From Spirochaetales bacterium (lineage in GTDB: Bacteria > Spirochaetota > Spirochaetia > Sphaerochaetales > Sphaerochaetaceae), in NCBI GenBank assembly GCA_028722305.1, contig JAQYHB010000033.1:22527-86526 (forward strand): a stretch of 64,000 nt of DNA. Direction: 5' to 3'. A program made the translations under genes and the position numbers. Below, one piece after another: positions 26,342 to 35,522 of the stretch. Each line of letters begins with the position of its first letter. Within the stretch, counting starts at the first letter, position 1. The notes under the pieces were generated by a model. That model saw only the letters and a list, made by a program, of their open reading frames with translations. It was not told the origin of the DNA and made no database searches.

Positions 26342-26728
26342 TCAGGCCTGCGTCTGCTGTTCGAGGCTCTTGAAGGTGATCAGCGGCAGTCTCGCGAGGG
26401 CGAGATAGTGGTTGACCTCTTCGTAGATGACCGGCCTCAGCTGGTCGGTGATGTACTGGCCCTCGAAGCGGCCCTGGTCGGTGATCGGGTCCTTGCTTTC
26501 CAGCCAGACCAGATAGCGCAGTTGCAGGGAAAAGCAGACGACAGCCGCTCCATCCTGCTCCTGGCTGATCTCGAAGTCGACCGAATACAGGCTCGTAATC
26601 TGATCCCCATTCTTGTTGGGGTTTGTCTCACTCTTGCGGCGCATGCCGAATTTCAACGGAGTGCCCTGTTTCGGGGCGTTCTGCAGTTTGAACTCGGCGC
26701 CAGCCAAACGGAAATCCAATAAATCCAT
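26342..26728 (-). CDS. SecB-like chaperone (tentative)
   Basis: A 128-residue protein with strand-rich N-terminal two thirds, then a helix reading ITDQLRPVIYEEVNHYLALA and RLPLITF. This resembles the SecB fold ending, where a long helix is followed by a hydrophobic Pro-Leu stretch. SecB binds unfolded pre-proteins for export, which would fit a cell with many exported barrels. Overall similarity is weak and recognised by pattern only; an unrelated beta-sandwich protein is possible. It is a single gene with its own terminator, divergent from the 26877 gene. Confidence 0.5.
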   Translation of the reverse strand: MDLLDFRLAGAEFKLQNAPKQGTPLKFGMRRKSETNPNKNGDQITSLYSVDFEISQEQDGAAVVCFSLQLRYLVWLESKDPITDQGRFEGQYITDQLRPVIYEEVNHYLALARLPLITFKSLEQQTQA

Positions 26729-26876
26729 TATCTCTGTTACTCCTCTGATGGGGGACAGTATACTTCATTTGGCGTTTCTTCGCAGTAAAAAGTCTGGAAA
26801 ATCCTTGGGGTGGCGGAGAAATCGACCTGCTTGCGCGAACGTCCCAAGGAAGGTAGTCTCTCTAAGAGAGGTCAAC

Positions 26877-27266
26877 ATGCTCCATACTATTTCGTCCTGT
26901 ATCCGCGCGTTGTTCGTTTCAGTCATCATCTATCTGGTGCTCTTTACCTTTGTTCCGTCGCTGAGCAATCCCTACCTAGGGGTCAGCCTCTCCTCTCTCA
27001 GACACCCGGTAGAGAAGGCCTTGGTCGACGAGATGCGGAGCGATAGCGTGAAGGAGGCCCTTTCCGAGGCGGTAAGCGCCGGGGATGTGGAGAAGGTGGT
27101 GGTCGACGCCATGGAAAAGGCGGGGAGCTACACGACCAATGAAATCCAGCAGGCGAAAAAACTGCTTGCCAACCCCGAGTTCGCCAATGACATCAAGAAA
27201 GCCGCCCAACGTGGGGGCATCGCCTTCAGCCAGAAGCTCCGGGCCATGATCGAGACCGCGAAATGA
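26877..27266 (+). CDS. Membrane-anchored hypothetical protein, 129 residues
   Basis: One N-terminal transmembrane segment (about 9-28), then a helical, charged domain (about 45-129) with no recognised motif. GAGAGG precedes the ATG by 6 bp. I reject longer in-frame starts upstream because they lack an RBS. Its stop overlaps the first metallo-hydrolase gene by 4 bp. Topology suggests a short cytoplasmic N-terminus and a periplasmic helical domain. Function unknown. Confidence 0.68.
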   Translation: MLHTISSCIRALFVSVIIYLVLFTFVPSLSNPYLGVSLSSLRHPVEKALVDEMRSDSVKEALSEAVSAGDVEKVVVDAMEKAGSYTTNEIQQAKKLLANPEFANDIKKAAQRGGIAFSQKLRAMIETAK

Positions 27267-28036
27267 GGCTGACCTTCCTTGGAACCGGCACCAGTCACGG
27301 CATCCCTGTTCCGGGGTGCGCCTGCAAGGTCTGCCGGTCGACCGACCCGAGGGACAATCGCATGCGGACCTCGATTCTCCTGGAGAAGGATGGGAAGAAC
27401 CTGGTGGTTGACACCGGTCCCGAATTCCGTCTGCAGGCGCTACGGGCCGGCATCACGCACCTGGAGGCCGTGCTCTACACCCATAGCCACGCCGACCATT
27501 TCAATGGCTTGGACGACCTGAGGGCGTACTGCAAGGAACGGACCCTTGATGTCTACGGAGACCAGGAGGTGCTGGAGCGCATGCGTCGTTGTTTCGGTTA
27601 CGCCTTCCGCAGGCCAGATGGTCCCTTGGACAGGCTTCCCCATCTCGCCTCCCATTTCCTGGAGCCCTTGCAGGCCGTTTCCATCGCAGGTTTCTCGGTG
27701 ACGCCGATTCCCTTGCTGCATGGAAACCTGCCAATCTACGGCTATCGGATCGACGACCTTGTCTACGCCACCGATTGCAACCGGATTCCCGACGCGTCAA
27801 GACCTTTCATGCAGGGAGCCAAGGTCCTGGTGCTGGACGCGTTGCGCCCGAGTATGCATCCGACCCATTTCTCGATTGGAGAGGCGGTCGACGAGGCCCG
27901 GAGCCTTGGGGCGGAGGAGTGCTACCTGATTCATTTCAGCCATGATGTCAGCCATCAGGAGCTGGCTGCCTCGCTTCCCGAGCACATCCACCCCTCCTAC
28001 GATACCTTGACTCTGGAGGTAGGGCCATGCGCGTGA
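27263..28036 (+). CDS. MBL-fold metallo-hydrolase, PhnP-like, copy 1
   Basis: A 257-residue metallo-beta-lactamase-fold phosphodiesterase-like protein. FLGTGTSHGIPVPGC near the N-terminus matches PhnP, including paired Cys for a structural zinc (GCACKVC). YTHSHADHFNGLDDLR is the HxHxDH metal site, and HFSHD supplies a later ligand. The substrate is probably a cyclic phosphate or nucleotide, unproven. It overlaps a paralogue downstream by 10 bp. Confidence 0.88.
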   Translation: MRLTFLGTGTSHGIPVPGCACKVCRSTDPRDNRMRTSILLEKDGKNLVVDTGPEFRLQALRAGITHLEAVLYTHSHADHFNGLDDLRAYCKERTLDVYGDQEVLERMRRCFGYAFRRPDGPLDRLPHLASHFLEPLQAVSIAGFSVTPIPLLHGNLPIYGYRIDDLVYATDCNRIPDASRPFMQGAKVLVLDALRPSMHPTHFSIGEAVDEARSLGAEECYLIHFSHDVSHQELAASLPEHIHPSYDTLTLEVGPCA

Positions 28037-28908
28037 CCTTCCTGGGAACCGGAACCAGCGAAGGGATTCCCATCATCCGTTGCCACTGCCCGGTATGCGA
28101 GGATGCCATGACACATCCCGGGCACCACAACCGGAGGATGCGCACCTCGATTATGGTCGAGAAGGAGGGAAGGCGGTTGGTGGTGGATACCGGGCCCGAT
28201 TTCCGCATGCAGATGCTCTGCCACCATGTCGAGCAGATCGACGGGGTGCTCTATACCCACAGCCACGCCGACCATATCGGGGGCATCGCGGACCTGCGCG
28301 AGTTCAGCCGCATGCCGACCATGCCGGTTCCCACCTGGGTCCGGCCTGTCCCGGTCTATGGGGATGCCAAGCTGGTTTCCTTCATCCGCGAGCATCACGA
28401 CTACGTCGAGCGGGGCAACCGGCCCTTTTGCCAGTTGCACCAGCTCAAACCCTTCGGCCAGGTCTTCATCAGTGGCTTTTCGGTGACCCCGCTTGTCGTA
28501 TGGCATGGACTGCAGGCCGGGTTCATTTCCGGCTACCAGCTGGGGAGCCTGCTCTACCTGACCGACGTGAAAACCATCCCTGGCTACCCCAATCCAGACC
28601 CTGAGTATCCGATGCCGGATTGTCCCTACGATACCTGGAGCTATCTGCAAAGCCGTCATTTCGACACGATGGTCATCGACTGTCTGGAGCCTATGCATCA
28701 TAATGGAAGCGGATCATGGCGGGCTTCTCCAAGCCACCTGACCATCCAGGAAGTCGAGGAGATTGTCTCCATGCTTGACGTCGGACGAGTCTTCCTGATC
28801 CATATCGACCATCAGCTGAGCCACCAGAAGCTGAGTGGATCTTTTTGGTCGGCGAGGCACATGTATCCGTCCTATGACGGACTGACCATAGAGGTACCCA
28901 ATGAGTGA
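28027..28908 (+). CDS. MBL-fold metallo-hydrolase, PhnP-like, copy 2
   Basis: A 293-residue tandem paralogue of the preceding gene. FLGTGTSEGIPIIRCHCPVC at the N-terminus keeps the Cys pair, LYTHSHADHIGGIADLREF gives HxHxDH, and HIDHQLSH lies near the C-terminus. It is about 35 residues longer because of an insertion around 190-215 (NPDPEYPMPDCPY). Overlap with polA is 8 bp, placing both hydrolases in the polA-coaE operon. The two probably act on related but different substrates. Confidence 0.88.
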   Translation: MRVTFLGTGTSEGIPIIRCHCPVCEDAMTHPGHHNRRMRTSIMVEKEGRRLVVDTGPDFRMQMLCHHVEQIDGVLYTHSHADHIGGIADLREFSRMPTMPVPTWVRPVPVYGDAKLVSFIREHHDYVERGNRPFCQLHQLKPFGQVFISGFSVTPLVVWHGLQAGFISGYQLGSLLYLTDVKTIPGYPNPDPEYPMPDCPYDTWSYLQSRHFDTMVIDCLEPMHHNGSGSWRASPSHLTIQEVEEIVSMLDVGRVFLIHIDHQLSHQKLSGSFWSARHMYPSYDGLTIEVPNE

Positions 28909-31600
28909 GTTGTTTGAGAGAAAGAAGCTGTACATCATCGATGGCTACGCGCAGATCTACCGTTCGTATTTCGCCATGATGAACAATCCGCTACGGGATG
29001 GAGAGGGCAAAAACGTCTCCTCTGTCTATGGCTTTTTCAAGGCGTTGGGAAAGCTGGTCCGCGAGTACCATCCCGACTACCTTGCCGTGGCGATGGACAG
29101 CCATGGCCCGACCTTCCGCCATGAGCTGTACGCCCCGTACAAGCAGAACCGGCAGAAGGCTCCCGACGACCTGCATGCCCAGGTGCCGGTCATCTGCCAT
29201 CTGCTGGACGCGATGGGGGTGCCGCACTTGCAGAAGGATGGATTCGAGGCCGATGACATCATCGCAACACTCTGCGACCAGGCCGAGTCGCAGGGTATCG
29301 ACACCGTGGTCTTCACCGGAGACAAGGATTTGTTGCAGCTGGTGGACGAGCACGTCAGCGCCTTGCGTCCACCAAAGCCGAAGACCACCGCATACCGGCT
29401 CTTCGGGCCGAAAGAGGTCGAAGAGGAGTTCGGGGTCAGGCCGGAGCAGATAGGTGACTATCTCTGCTTGCTGGGGGATGCCAGCGACAACGTCCCAGGG
29501 GTGGATGGCATCGGTCCCAAGGGGGCGGTGAAGTTGCTTGCCCAGTACGGTACCTTGGATGCGGTCTATGCCCATCTGGACGAGCTGACTGCGGGGACAC
29601 GGGCGAAACTGGAGGCGGCAAGGGACCACATGGAGCTGACCAGGAAGCTGATTTCCCTCAGGCACGACGCCCGGACAGTCGATTCCTTCGAGAGTCAGTG
29701 CGGAACGGGCAATTACCAATATGATGCGGTGGCACGTGAGTTTGACGCGATGAAGCTGCCCAGCCTGGTCAAGGAGATGCGGGATCTGGCGGGAAACAAG
29801 GCTCCTGTGGTGGAAGTCCGTCCCGAAGGCAAGCGTGGGGTCTATGTGGGTACCCGCGATCTGGCCTTGGTGGAATCACTCTTCAGGCAGGCTTTCCAGG
29901 AAAGTAAGGTGCTTGCCTTCGATACCGAGACGGACAGCACCGACGACATGCTGGCCAACCTGCTTGGCTTCTCCTTCACCTGGGTCGAGGGGAAGGGATG
30001 GTATGTGCCGGTCGACGGGGAAAACCGCGAGGCTGTCAAGCGGCTGTTGTCCGCGTGGTTGCCCCGCTTCGGCATTGTCGGGCAGAACTGCAAGTACGAC
30101 GTGAAGGTCATGCTCCGCTACGGGGTGCCTGCCTTCCCGGTGGTCTTCGACACGATGATCGCCGCCTGGCTGCTGGACAGCGCCGGCCATATCTTCAACC
30201 TCGACTATTTGGCCGACAAGTATCTGAACTACAAGACGGTCCATTACGACGATGCCATACCCAAGGGGAAGACAATCAGCGACATCCCTCTGGAAGAGGC
30301 AGCCAACTACAGCGGCGAGGATAGCGATTTGGCCCTCAGGCTTTACCATCTGTTTTCCGCAAAACTGAAGGAGAAGGGGCTGGACCGGCTGATGGACGAG
30401 GTGGAGATGCCGTTGCTTCCAATCCTTGCCGGCATGGAGATGCAGGGAATCGCCCTGAATCTTGGACGGATCAAGTCTCTTGCCAGCGAGTTCACCAGCA
30501 TGATGGAACGTACCCAGGCGGAAATTTTCCGTCTTGCGGGGAAGGAGTTCAACCTGAATTCTCCGAGCCAACTGGCCCAGGTGCTCTTTTCCGACCTGGC
30601 CATTCCCCCAGGGGCGAAGACCCGGACAGGTTTCTCCACTGCCAGCGATGTGCTGAACGAGAGGGCTGACGATTACCCGATTGTCCGGCAGATCCTCAAC
30701 TGGCGCCAGATCAGCAAGCTGAAGAACACCTATATCGACACCCTTCCGGACATGGTCAACCCTGTCACCGGGCGGGTGCATCCCCACTTTTTGCAGACCG
30801 GTACCGAAACAGGGAGGCTTGCCTGCAACAATCCCAACCTGCAGAACATTCCGGTGCGCAGTGAGGAGGGACGGAAGATCCGCTCCAGTTTCGTCGCCAA
30901 GCCGGGGTGCCTGTTCCTCTCAGCCGACTACTCGCAGATCGAGCTGGTCGTGCTGGCCCACCTGGCCCAGGACAGGGAACTGATGGCGGCCTTCCGGGAA
31001 GGGGAGGACATCCACAAGGCGACTGCGGCGAAGGTTTTCGGAGAGTTCCCCGAGTTTGTCACCCCTGAACAGCGCCGGATTGCCAAGACGATCAACTTCG
31101 GTGTCGTCTACGGCATCAGCGCCCACAGCCTGGCGATGGACCTCCATATCACCCACAGCCAGGCGAAGAAGTTCATCGACGACTACTTCGCCACCTATAC
31201 AGGGGTCGCCACCTATATCAAGCAGGTACAGGACGACGCGGCCCGGACCGGCTATGTCTCGACCCTGCTCGGCCATCAGAGGGAAATCAAGGAGATTTCC
31301 AGTGCCAATCGGACCGAACAGGCCAAGGCCCAGCGCATCGCCGTCAACACGACGGTCCAAGGCTCGGCCGCCGATATCGTCAAGCTCGCCATGTTGCGTG
31401 TCTCCGAGAAGATGCGGCAGGAAGGCATGCAGAGCTCCCTGCTCCTGCAGATTCACGACGAGCTGATCTTCGAGGTGCCTGAAGAGGAGAAGGAGGCGAT
31501 GGAGAAACTGGTCAGGGAGGCCATGGAGCATGCCTACCGGCTTTCCATCCCGCTACGCGTCAGCATCGAGTGCGCGCATACCTGGGGGGAGATGCATTGA
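28901..31600 (+). CDS. polA: DNA polymerase I
   Basis: An 899-residue polymerase. The N-terminal 5' nuclease domain is complete (EADDIIATL, VFTGDKDLLQLV, DASDNVPG). The 3'-5' exonuclease keeps its acidic residues (LAFDTETDS near 315; NCKYDVKVM; YSGEDSDLALRL near 475), so proofreading is likely active. Polymerase motifs A (FLSADYSQIELVVLAHL), B (RRIAKTINFGVVYG) and C (QIHDELIFEV) are intact. It acts in Okazaki fragment maturation and repair. Start overlaps the upstream hydrolase. Confidence 0.97.
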   Translation: MSELFERKKLYIIDGYAQIYRSYFAMMNNPLRDGEGKNVSSVYGFFKALGKLVREYHPDYLAVAMDSHGPTFRHELYAPYKQNRQKAPDDLHAQVPVICHLLDAMGVPHLQKDGFEADDIIATLCDQAESQGIDTVVFTGDKDLLQLVDEHVSALRPPKPKTTAYRLFGPKEVEEEFGVRPEQIGDYLCLLGDASDNVPGVDGIGPKGAVKLLAQYGTLDAVYAHLDELTAGTRAKLEAARDHMELTRKLISLRHDARTVDSFESQCGTGNYQYDAVAREFDAMKLPSLVKEMRDLAGNKAPVVEVRPEGKRGVYVGTRDLALVESLFRQAFQESKVLAFDTETDSTDDMLANLLGFSFTWVEGKGWYVPVDGENREAVKRLLSAWLPRFGIVGQNCKYDVKVMLRYGVPAFPVVFDTMIAAWLLDSAGHIFNLDYLADKYLNYKTVHYDDAIPKGKTISDIPLEEAANYSGEDSDLALRLYHLFSAKLKEKGLDRLMDEVEMPLLPILAGMEMQGIALNLGRIKSLASEFTSMMERTQAEIFRLAGKEFNLNSPSQLAQVLFSDLAIPPGAKTRTGFSTASDVLNERADDYPIVRQILNWRQISKLKNTYIDTLPDMVNPVTGRVHPHFLQTGTETGRLACNNPNLQNIPVRSEEGRKIRSSFVAKPGCLFLSADYSQIELVVLAHLAQDRELMAAFREGEDIHKATAAKVFGEFPEFVTPEQRRIAKTINFGVVYGISAHSLAMDLHITHSQAKKFIDDYFATYTGVATYIKQVQDDAARTGYVSTLLGHQREIKEISSANRTEQAKAQRIAVNTTVQGSAADIVKLAMLRVSEKMRQEGMQSSLLLQIHDELIFEVPEEEKEAMEKLVREAMEHAYRLSIPLRVSIECAHTWGEMH

Positions 31601-31601
31601 T

Positions 31602-32219
31602 ATGCTGGTTGTGGGATTGACCGGCCGCGCCTGCAGCGGCAAGAATGTGGTGGCCGACCTTCTCGTACAGGAGACAGGCTGGACGAGCATCGACTTCGAC
31701 AAGCTAGGCTGGCCGGTTCTGGAGGAGAGCCACGAGGAGCTCAAGGCGCTCTTCGGCCCCGGGTGCGTCACTCCAGAAGGGACGGTGGACCACCGGATGA
31801 TCCGCGAGGCGGTGTATCGGGATCCGGTATTGCGCGGAAAGCTGGAATCAATCACCCATCCGAAGATTGTCGCCATGTGCCACCAATTGACCCAGCAGGC
31901 CCGGCAGAGGGGAGAGCGGGCAATCATCTGGAACGCTCCGCTCTTGCAACGCGTCCACTTGGACGAGGAGTGCGATGCGGTGGTTTTCGTCGATGCTTCT
32001 CCAGAGGTCCGCTTTTCCCGGGCCGAGAAACGTGACGGGATGGATCGGGCCCAGTTCGAGGCCCGCGAGCGCAACCAGAGCGATGTGGATCCCAGAACGG
32101 TATCTCCCAAGGCAAGACTTTTCATGATTGTGAATAATGGCGGTGACGATTTGTCTCTTCATCGACAAGTCGTCGAGTGTTGTGCTAAGATAGCTGAGAT
32201 ACGGAAGGATGGACAATGA
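31602..32219 (+). CDS. coaE: Dephospho-CoA kinase
   Basis: A 205-residue P-loop kinase catalysing the last CoA step. Walker A reads GLTGRACSGKN, a variant of GLTGGIGSGKS with SGK kept. DFDKLGW, ITHPKI and WNAPLL (replacing the usual PLL stretch) align with CoaE. The changed loop may reflect lineage divergence. Start ATG one base after the polA stop; its stop overlaps the next gene by 4 bp. Confidence 0.88.
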   Translation: MLVVGLTGRACSGKNVVADLLVQETGWTSIDFDKLGWPVLEESHEELKALFGPGCVTPEGTVDHRMIREAVYRDPVLRGKLESITHPKIVAMCHQLTQQARQRGERAIIWNAPLLQRVHLDEECDAVVFVDASPEVRFSRAEKRDGMDRAQFEARERNQSDVDPRTVSPKARLFMIVNNGGDDLSLHRQVVECCAKIAEIRKDGQ

Positions 32220-33055
32220 AACAGACGGGACGTGTTACGTTGCTGGTGGTTACGACCGTTGTCGCTGTGGGGGGATTCGCCACGCTTTGGATGACTCGCC
32301 CGTCACTGGACAACGAGATGATCGAGGTTGCCCGCGAGCGGCAACTCCAGCCATTGATTGAGGTCGAGGAGCCTGCACGGGTCAGACGCACCGTGGAAGA
32401 GGAGCGTCAGAGACAGGTCGAGCAGCTCTATCCCTACATCCAGCGGAAGATTCTCGACGACCAGACAATCGCCGACCATCTGCTCGGTCAGGTAGAGGCG
32501 GAGATTGACCAGAAGGTGCAGTCCGCTGTCACCAGCCAGCTACAGGACGCCATTGCCTCCGATATCGCCTCCTTCCGCGACGAGGTCGCCGCGCAGCTAG
32601 AGGAACTGAGGACTTGGACCGACGACGAGATCCAGGCCAAGCTGGAGGCCTACGTCCCGCAGGCCGTCGACTCGGTGATTCCCCGCATTGTCCCTGTCGT
32701 GGCCGCCGAGTTCGAGGCGCACAAGGCCGACTACATCGCCCGCCTTGCCAGCGATCTCGGACCCAACATGGAAGGTGTTGCGGAAGATACCATCGAGGCG
32801 CAGCGTGAGGGAATCATCACCGAGGCTGTCGGTCGCGCTCTGGACTCGATCGAGCAGGATTTGCAGAGCGGCGCCCTGCAGGCGCCAACGGCAGAGCCCG
32901 CGGCCAAGAATTCCGTCATCACCGCTCCCTCTTTCGAGATCCGCGAGAATCCAATCGTGCTGACCCCGGAGGAATACACCGAGCAGCGCGAGACGATCCG
33001 CAAGGAACAGATCAAGAAGGTGCTTGACTTGCTCGGAACGTCCGATTCCAACTGA
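32216..33055 (+). CDS. Membrane-anchored coiled-coil protein, 279 residues
   Basis: One N-terminal transmembrane segment (about 8-25), then a long charged helical region (about 45-200) rich in Glu, Gln and Arg. This suggests a coiled-coil stalk in the periplasm, with a Pro/Ala linker and a final helix. It has no Cys and no enzyme motif. GGAAGGA precedes the ATG, which overlaps the coaE stop. It may have an envelope-spacing or scaffold role, but nothing in sequence fixes this. Confidence 0.65.
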   Translation: MKQTGRVTLLVVTTVVAVGGFATLWMTRPSLDNEMIEVARERQLQPLIEVEEPARVRRTVEEERQRQVEQLYPYIQRKILDDQTIADHLLGQVEAEIDQKVQSAVTSQLQDAIASDIASFRDEVAAQLEELRTWTDDEIQAKLEAYVPQAVDSVIPRIVPVVAAEFEAHKADYIARLASDLGPNMEGVAEDTIEAQREGIITEAVGRALDSIEQDLQSGALQAPTAEPAAKNSVITAPSFEIRENPIVLTPEEYTEQRETIRKEQIKKVLDLLGTSDSN

Positions 33056-33070
33056 GCAATCAGGATAAAC

Positions 33071-33105
33071 AGAAGGGCCCGCCGTGAGGCGAGCCTTTCT
33101 GTTTG
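33071..33105. terminator. Bidirectional terminator between convergent genes
   Basis: A 13-bp near-perfect stem (33071-33083/33088-33100) with loop GTGA separates the 32216-33055 gene from the minus-strand radical SAM gene. T-runs are short on both sides. Confidence 0.7.
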
Positions 33106-33111
33106 TAGCCT

Positions 33112-34161
33112 TTATCCTTGTGCTTTCGGGTCGTGGTAGTGGCGTATGTGTCCATCAGGGGTCCGGAACGTCCATGATCCGTCATCGTCATGGCTGACAA
33201 GATAGTCTTGGCAGAGGGGAATCTTGCCACCACCGTGGGGAAGGTCCGAAGTGTAGACCGGCATGGCCAGCCCGCTGAGTCTTCTGCGGAGTTCCTGCTC
33301 GATCTGCATGCCTTTTCCCAGAGGGACCCGGAAATAGTCGGTTCCCTCGACCAGGTCTCCCTGGAAGAGGTAGTAGGGCTTGATCCGCGCGGCGAGCAGC
33401 TTGTTGCACAGCTCTTCCAAGGTGTCGGCGTCGTCGTTGACTCCTCTGAGCAACACCGACTGGTTCATGGCCGGGATGCCGTGGTCGACGAACTTGGCGA
33501 CAGCGGCTATTGCCTGGGGGGTAAGCTCGCGGGGGTGGTTGAACTGCACCATCAGATAGAATGCGGCGCTCTTGTGGGAGACAATGGTCTGGATCAGGTG
33601 GTCGGTGACCCGTTCGGGGAAGGTGACCGGGACGCGGGTGCAGAGGCGGATGATCAGATCCGGCCTGGCGGTGCGGAAGATGGTCAGCATCTCGTCGATT
33701 TTCTCATCGTCAAGCGTCAGCATGTCACCGCCGGTGAGCAGGATTTCGGTCACCTCGGGATGTCCGGCGCAGTAATCCGCCGCTTTTTGGATATCCTTTC
33801 GGGATGCCGGACCGTGCATCGTTCCGGTGAAACGGCGGCGGAAGCAGTGCCGGCAGTAGGTGGCACAGTAGTCGGTGACTAGGAAAGCCACCCGGCTCTT
33901 GTAGCGATGGATCAGCCGGTCGGTGATGGAATGGGCGACCTCCTCGAGAGGATCGATGTCCTCCCAGGTGCGGGCATGGTACTCGTGGATGGTGGGCACC
34001 ACCTGGCGCCTGATGGGGTCGTCGGGGTCGTTTGGATCGATCAGATGGAAATAATAGTCGGAAATCTTGACCGGAAGGTGTCCCTTCTCCTGGAAGGATG
34101 CCTCGTCCGGGGTCAGCGCGAGACGTTTTTTGAGGGACTCGAGAGAACAGATGCTTTCCAT
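33112..34161 (-). CDS. KamA/EpmB-family radical SAM aminomutase
   Basis: A 349-residue radical SAM enzyme with the CATYCRHC (CxxxCxxC) cluster motif followed by FRRRF, then LTGGDMLTL and LPHGGGKIPL near the C-terminus (PLP-related region). Length fits EpmB (E. coli 342) better than catabolic KamA (about 416). Because efp and epmA are 10 kb away, I favour conversion of (S)-alpha-lysine to (R)-beta-lysine for EF-P; lysine 2,3-aminomutase for other uses is the alternative. ATG 34161 lies 7 bp after TACAAC; an in-frame start 36 bp upstream would precede the promoter elements. Confidence 0.85.
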   Translation of the reverse strand: MESICSLESLKKRLALTPDEASFQEKGHLPVKISDYYFHLIDPNDPDDPIRRQVVPTIHEYHARTWEDIDPLEEVAHSITDRLIHRYKSRVAFLVTDYCATYCRHCFRRRFTGTMHGPASRKDIQKAADYCAGHPEVTEILLTGGDMLTLDDEKIDEMLTIFRTARPDLIIRLCTRVPVTFPERVTDHLIQTIVSHKSAAFYLMVQFNHPRELTPQAIAAVAKFVDHGIPAMNQSVLLRGVNDDADTLEELCNKLLAARIKPYYLFQGDLVEGTDYFRVPLGKGMQIEQELRRRLSGLAMPVYTSDLPHGGGKIPLCQDYLVSHDDDGSWTFRTPDGHIRHYHDPKAQG

Positions 34162-34226
34162 GCGGTCTGTTGTACAGGAAAGGGGGAAAGTTTGCAACAG
34201 AAGCGATTTGTGCTATCATTTTCCCC
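34162..34226. promoter_or_regulatory. Divergent leaderless promoters sharing one palindromic -35 hexamer
   Basis: TTGCAA at 34192-34197 reads the same on both strands. Minus: 17 bp to TACAAC (34174-34169), then 7 bp to ATG 34161. Plus: 16 bp to TATCAT (34214-34219), then 7 bp to ATG 34227. Neither start has a Shine-Dalgarno sequence. Confidence 0.72.
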
Positions 34227-35522
34227 ATGGCTGCACCCAAGAAAAGCCTGAAGGGCTACTATCTGACGACATTCCTGATCGGGCTTGGTTTTTTCACGGT
34301 CGGGTTGATGGATCCCCTGTACGATACCTTCGTCCCGGTCTTCCTGCTACGCTATATCCAAAGCCATGCGCTGGTTGGCGCCATCATGACGCTGGACAAC
34401 CTCCTTGCCGTCTTTCTGATTCCCATTTTCAGCTCGCTGAGCGACCGGTTGCATACCCCCATCGGCAGGCGTATGCCTTTCATCATCATCTGCCTGCCCG
34501 TGACGGCCGTGGCCTTCGGCCTGATCCCCTACGCGGCGCTGACCCATCTGTACGCGCTGATTTCGCTTCTCTTCATCCTGAACCTCTTCAAACAGGCCGC
34601 CAGGGGTCCGATTATCGCGCTGATGCCGGACATGGTTCCCGGTGACTTGCGGAGCGAGGCGAATGGGGTGATCAACACGATGGGTGGAATCGCCGCCATC
34701 GTCGGCACCATCGGACTGGCGCGCTTGATGAACGTGCCGGTCAAGGTGCCCGGTTTTCCCGAGCCACAGAAAGATGTGCTTGCCTTTCCTGTCGCGGGAG
34801 TCTTGGTCGTCGTCGCCTGTCTCCTGCTCTTCCTTTTTGTCAAGGAACGCAACGGCAAGGGTGATGGGCGTGAGGAGGAAGGCCATGAACCCCTGTTGCA
34901 CTCCATTTCCGTCATTTTTCACGAAAAGAACAAAAGCGCGCTCTACATCCTGCTATCCCTGTTCTTGTGGTTCCTCGCCTATCAGGGCATCCTTCCCTTT
35001 ATCGGGGCCTACTCCATCCACGAGCTGGGTACCAGCGGGGGGTCGGCGAGCCTCGCCGCAGGCATGGTCGGCATTGCCTATGCCATCTTCGCCATTCCCT
35101 CTGGCCGGTTCGCCCATACGCATGGTCGTGGAAAGACAATCCGGGGGAGTCTCGTTCTGGTGGTGGTCGTCCTGCTTCTTGTCTTCGCGCATGGGCGCCT
35201 CTCGCATTCCTGGAATCCTTCTCTCAGGCTTGCTTCGTTCTGGGCTTTGATGTTCCTGTTCGGAATCTTCTGGGTCGCCATCGTCACCAACAGCTTCCCG
35301 ATGCTGTGGCAGATGTCCAGTTACGAGACGGTGGGTGTCTACACCGGGCTCTACTATTTCTTCAACCAACTCGCCTCGATTCTCGCCCCTCCGCTGACCG
35401 GTGGTTGCATCGACCTGTGGGGATATCGTTCGATCTTCCTGTTCGGAAGCGTGATGATGGGGCTTGCCTACCTGCTGATGCGCCATGTGGACCGCGGAGA
35501 AGCGGAGGACTTCCATGGATAA
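34227..35522 (+). CDS. MFS transporter, GPH/SLC45-like
   Basis: A 431-residue transporter with about 12 membrane segments. SLSDRLHTPIGRRMPFI (about 75-92) is the DRxGRR loop of the glycoside-pentoside-hexuronide / SLC45-type sugar carriers. ATG 34227 has only a C/T-rich stretch before it and a TATCAT -10 box 7 bp upstream, so translation is probably leaderless. It overlaps the next gene by 8 bp and so heads the peptide-export operon. Whether it works with the exporters or is simply co-transcribed cannot be read. Confidence 0.85.
   Translation: MAAPKKSLKGYYLTTFLIGLGFFTVGLMDPLYDTFVPVFLLRYIQSHALVGAIMTLDNLLAVFLIPIFSSLSDRLHTPIGRRMPFIIICLPVTAVAFGLIPYAALTHLYALISLLFILNLFKQAARGPIIALMPDMVPGDLRSEANGVINTMGGIAAIVGTIGLARLMNVPVKVPGFPEPQKDVLAFPVAGVLVVVACLLLFLFVKERNGKGDGREEEGHEPLLHSISVIFHEKNKSALYILLSLFLWFLAYQGILPFIGAYSIHELGTSGGSASLAAGMVGIAYAIFAIPSGRFAHTHGRGKTIRGSLVLVVVVLLLVFAHGRLSHSWNPSLRLASFWALMFLFGIFWVAIVTNSFPMLWQMSSYETVGVYTGLYYFFNQLASILAPPLTGGCIDLWGYRSIFLFGSVMMGLAYLLMRHVDRGEAEDFHG

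Noticed and set aside
33112..34161. Catabolic lysine 2,3-aminomutase (kamA)
   Set aside because: No kamDE, kce, kdd or other lysine-fermentation genes are nearby, length fits EpmB, and efp plus epmA are in the window. Not excluded, only less likely.
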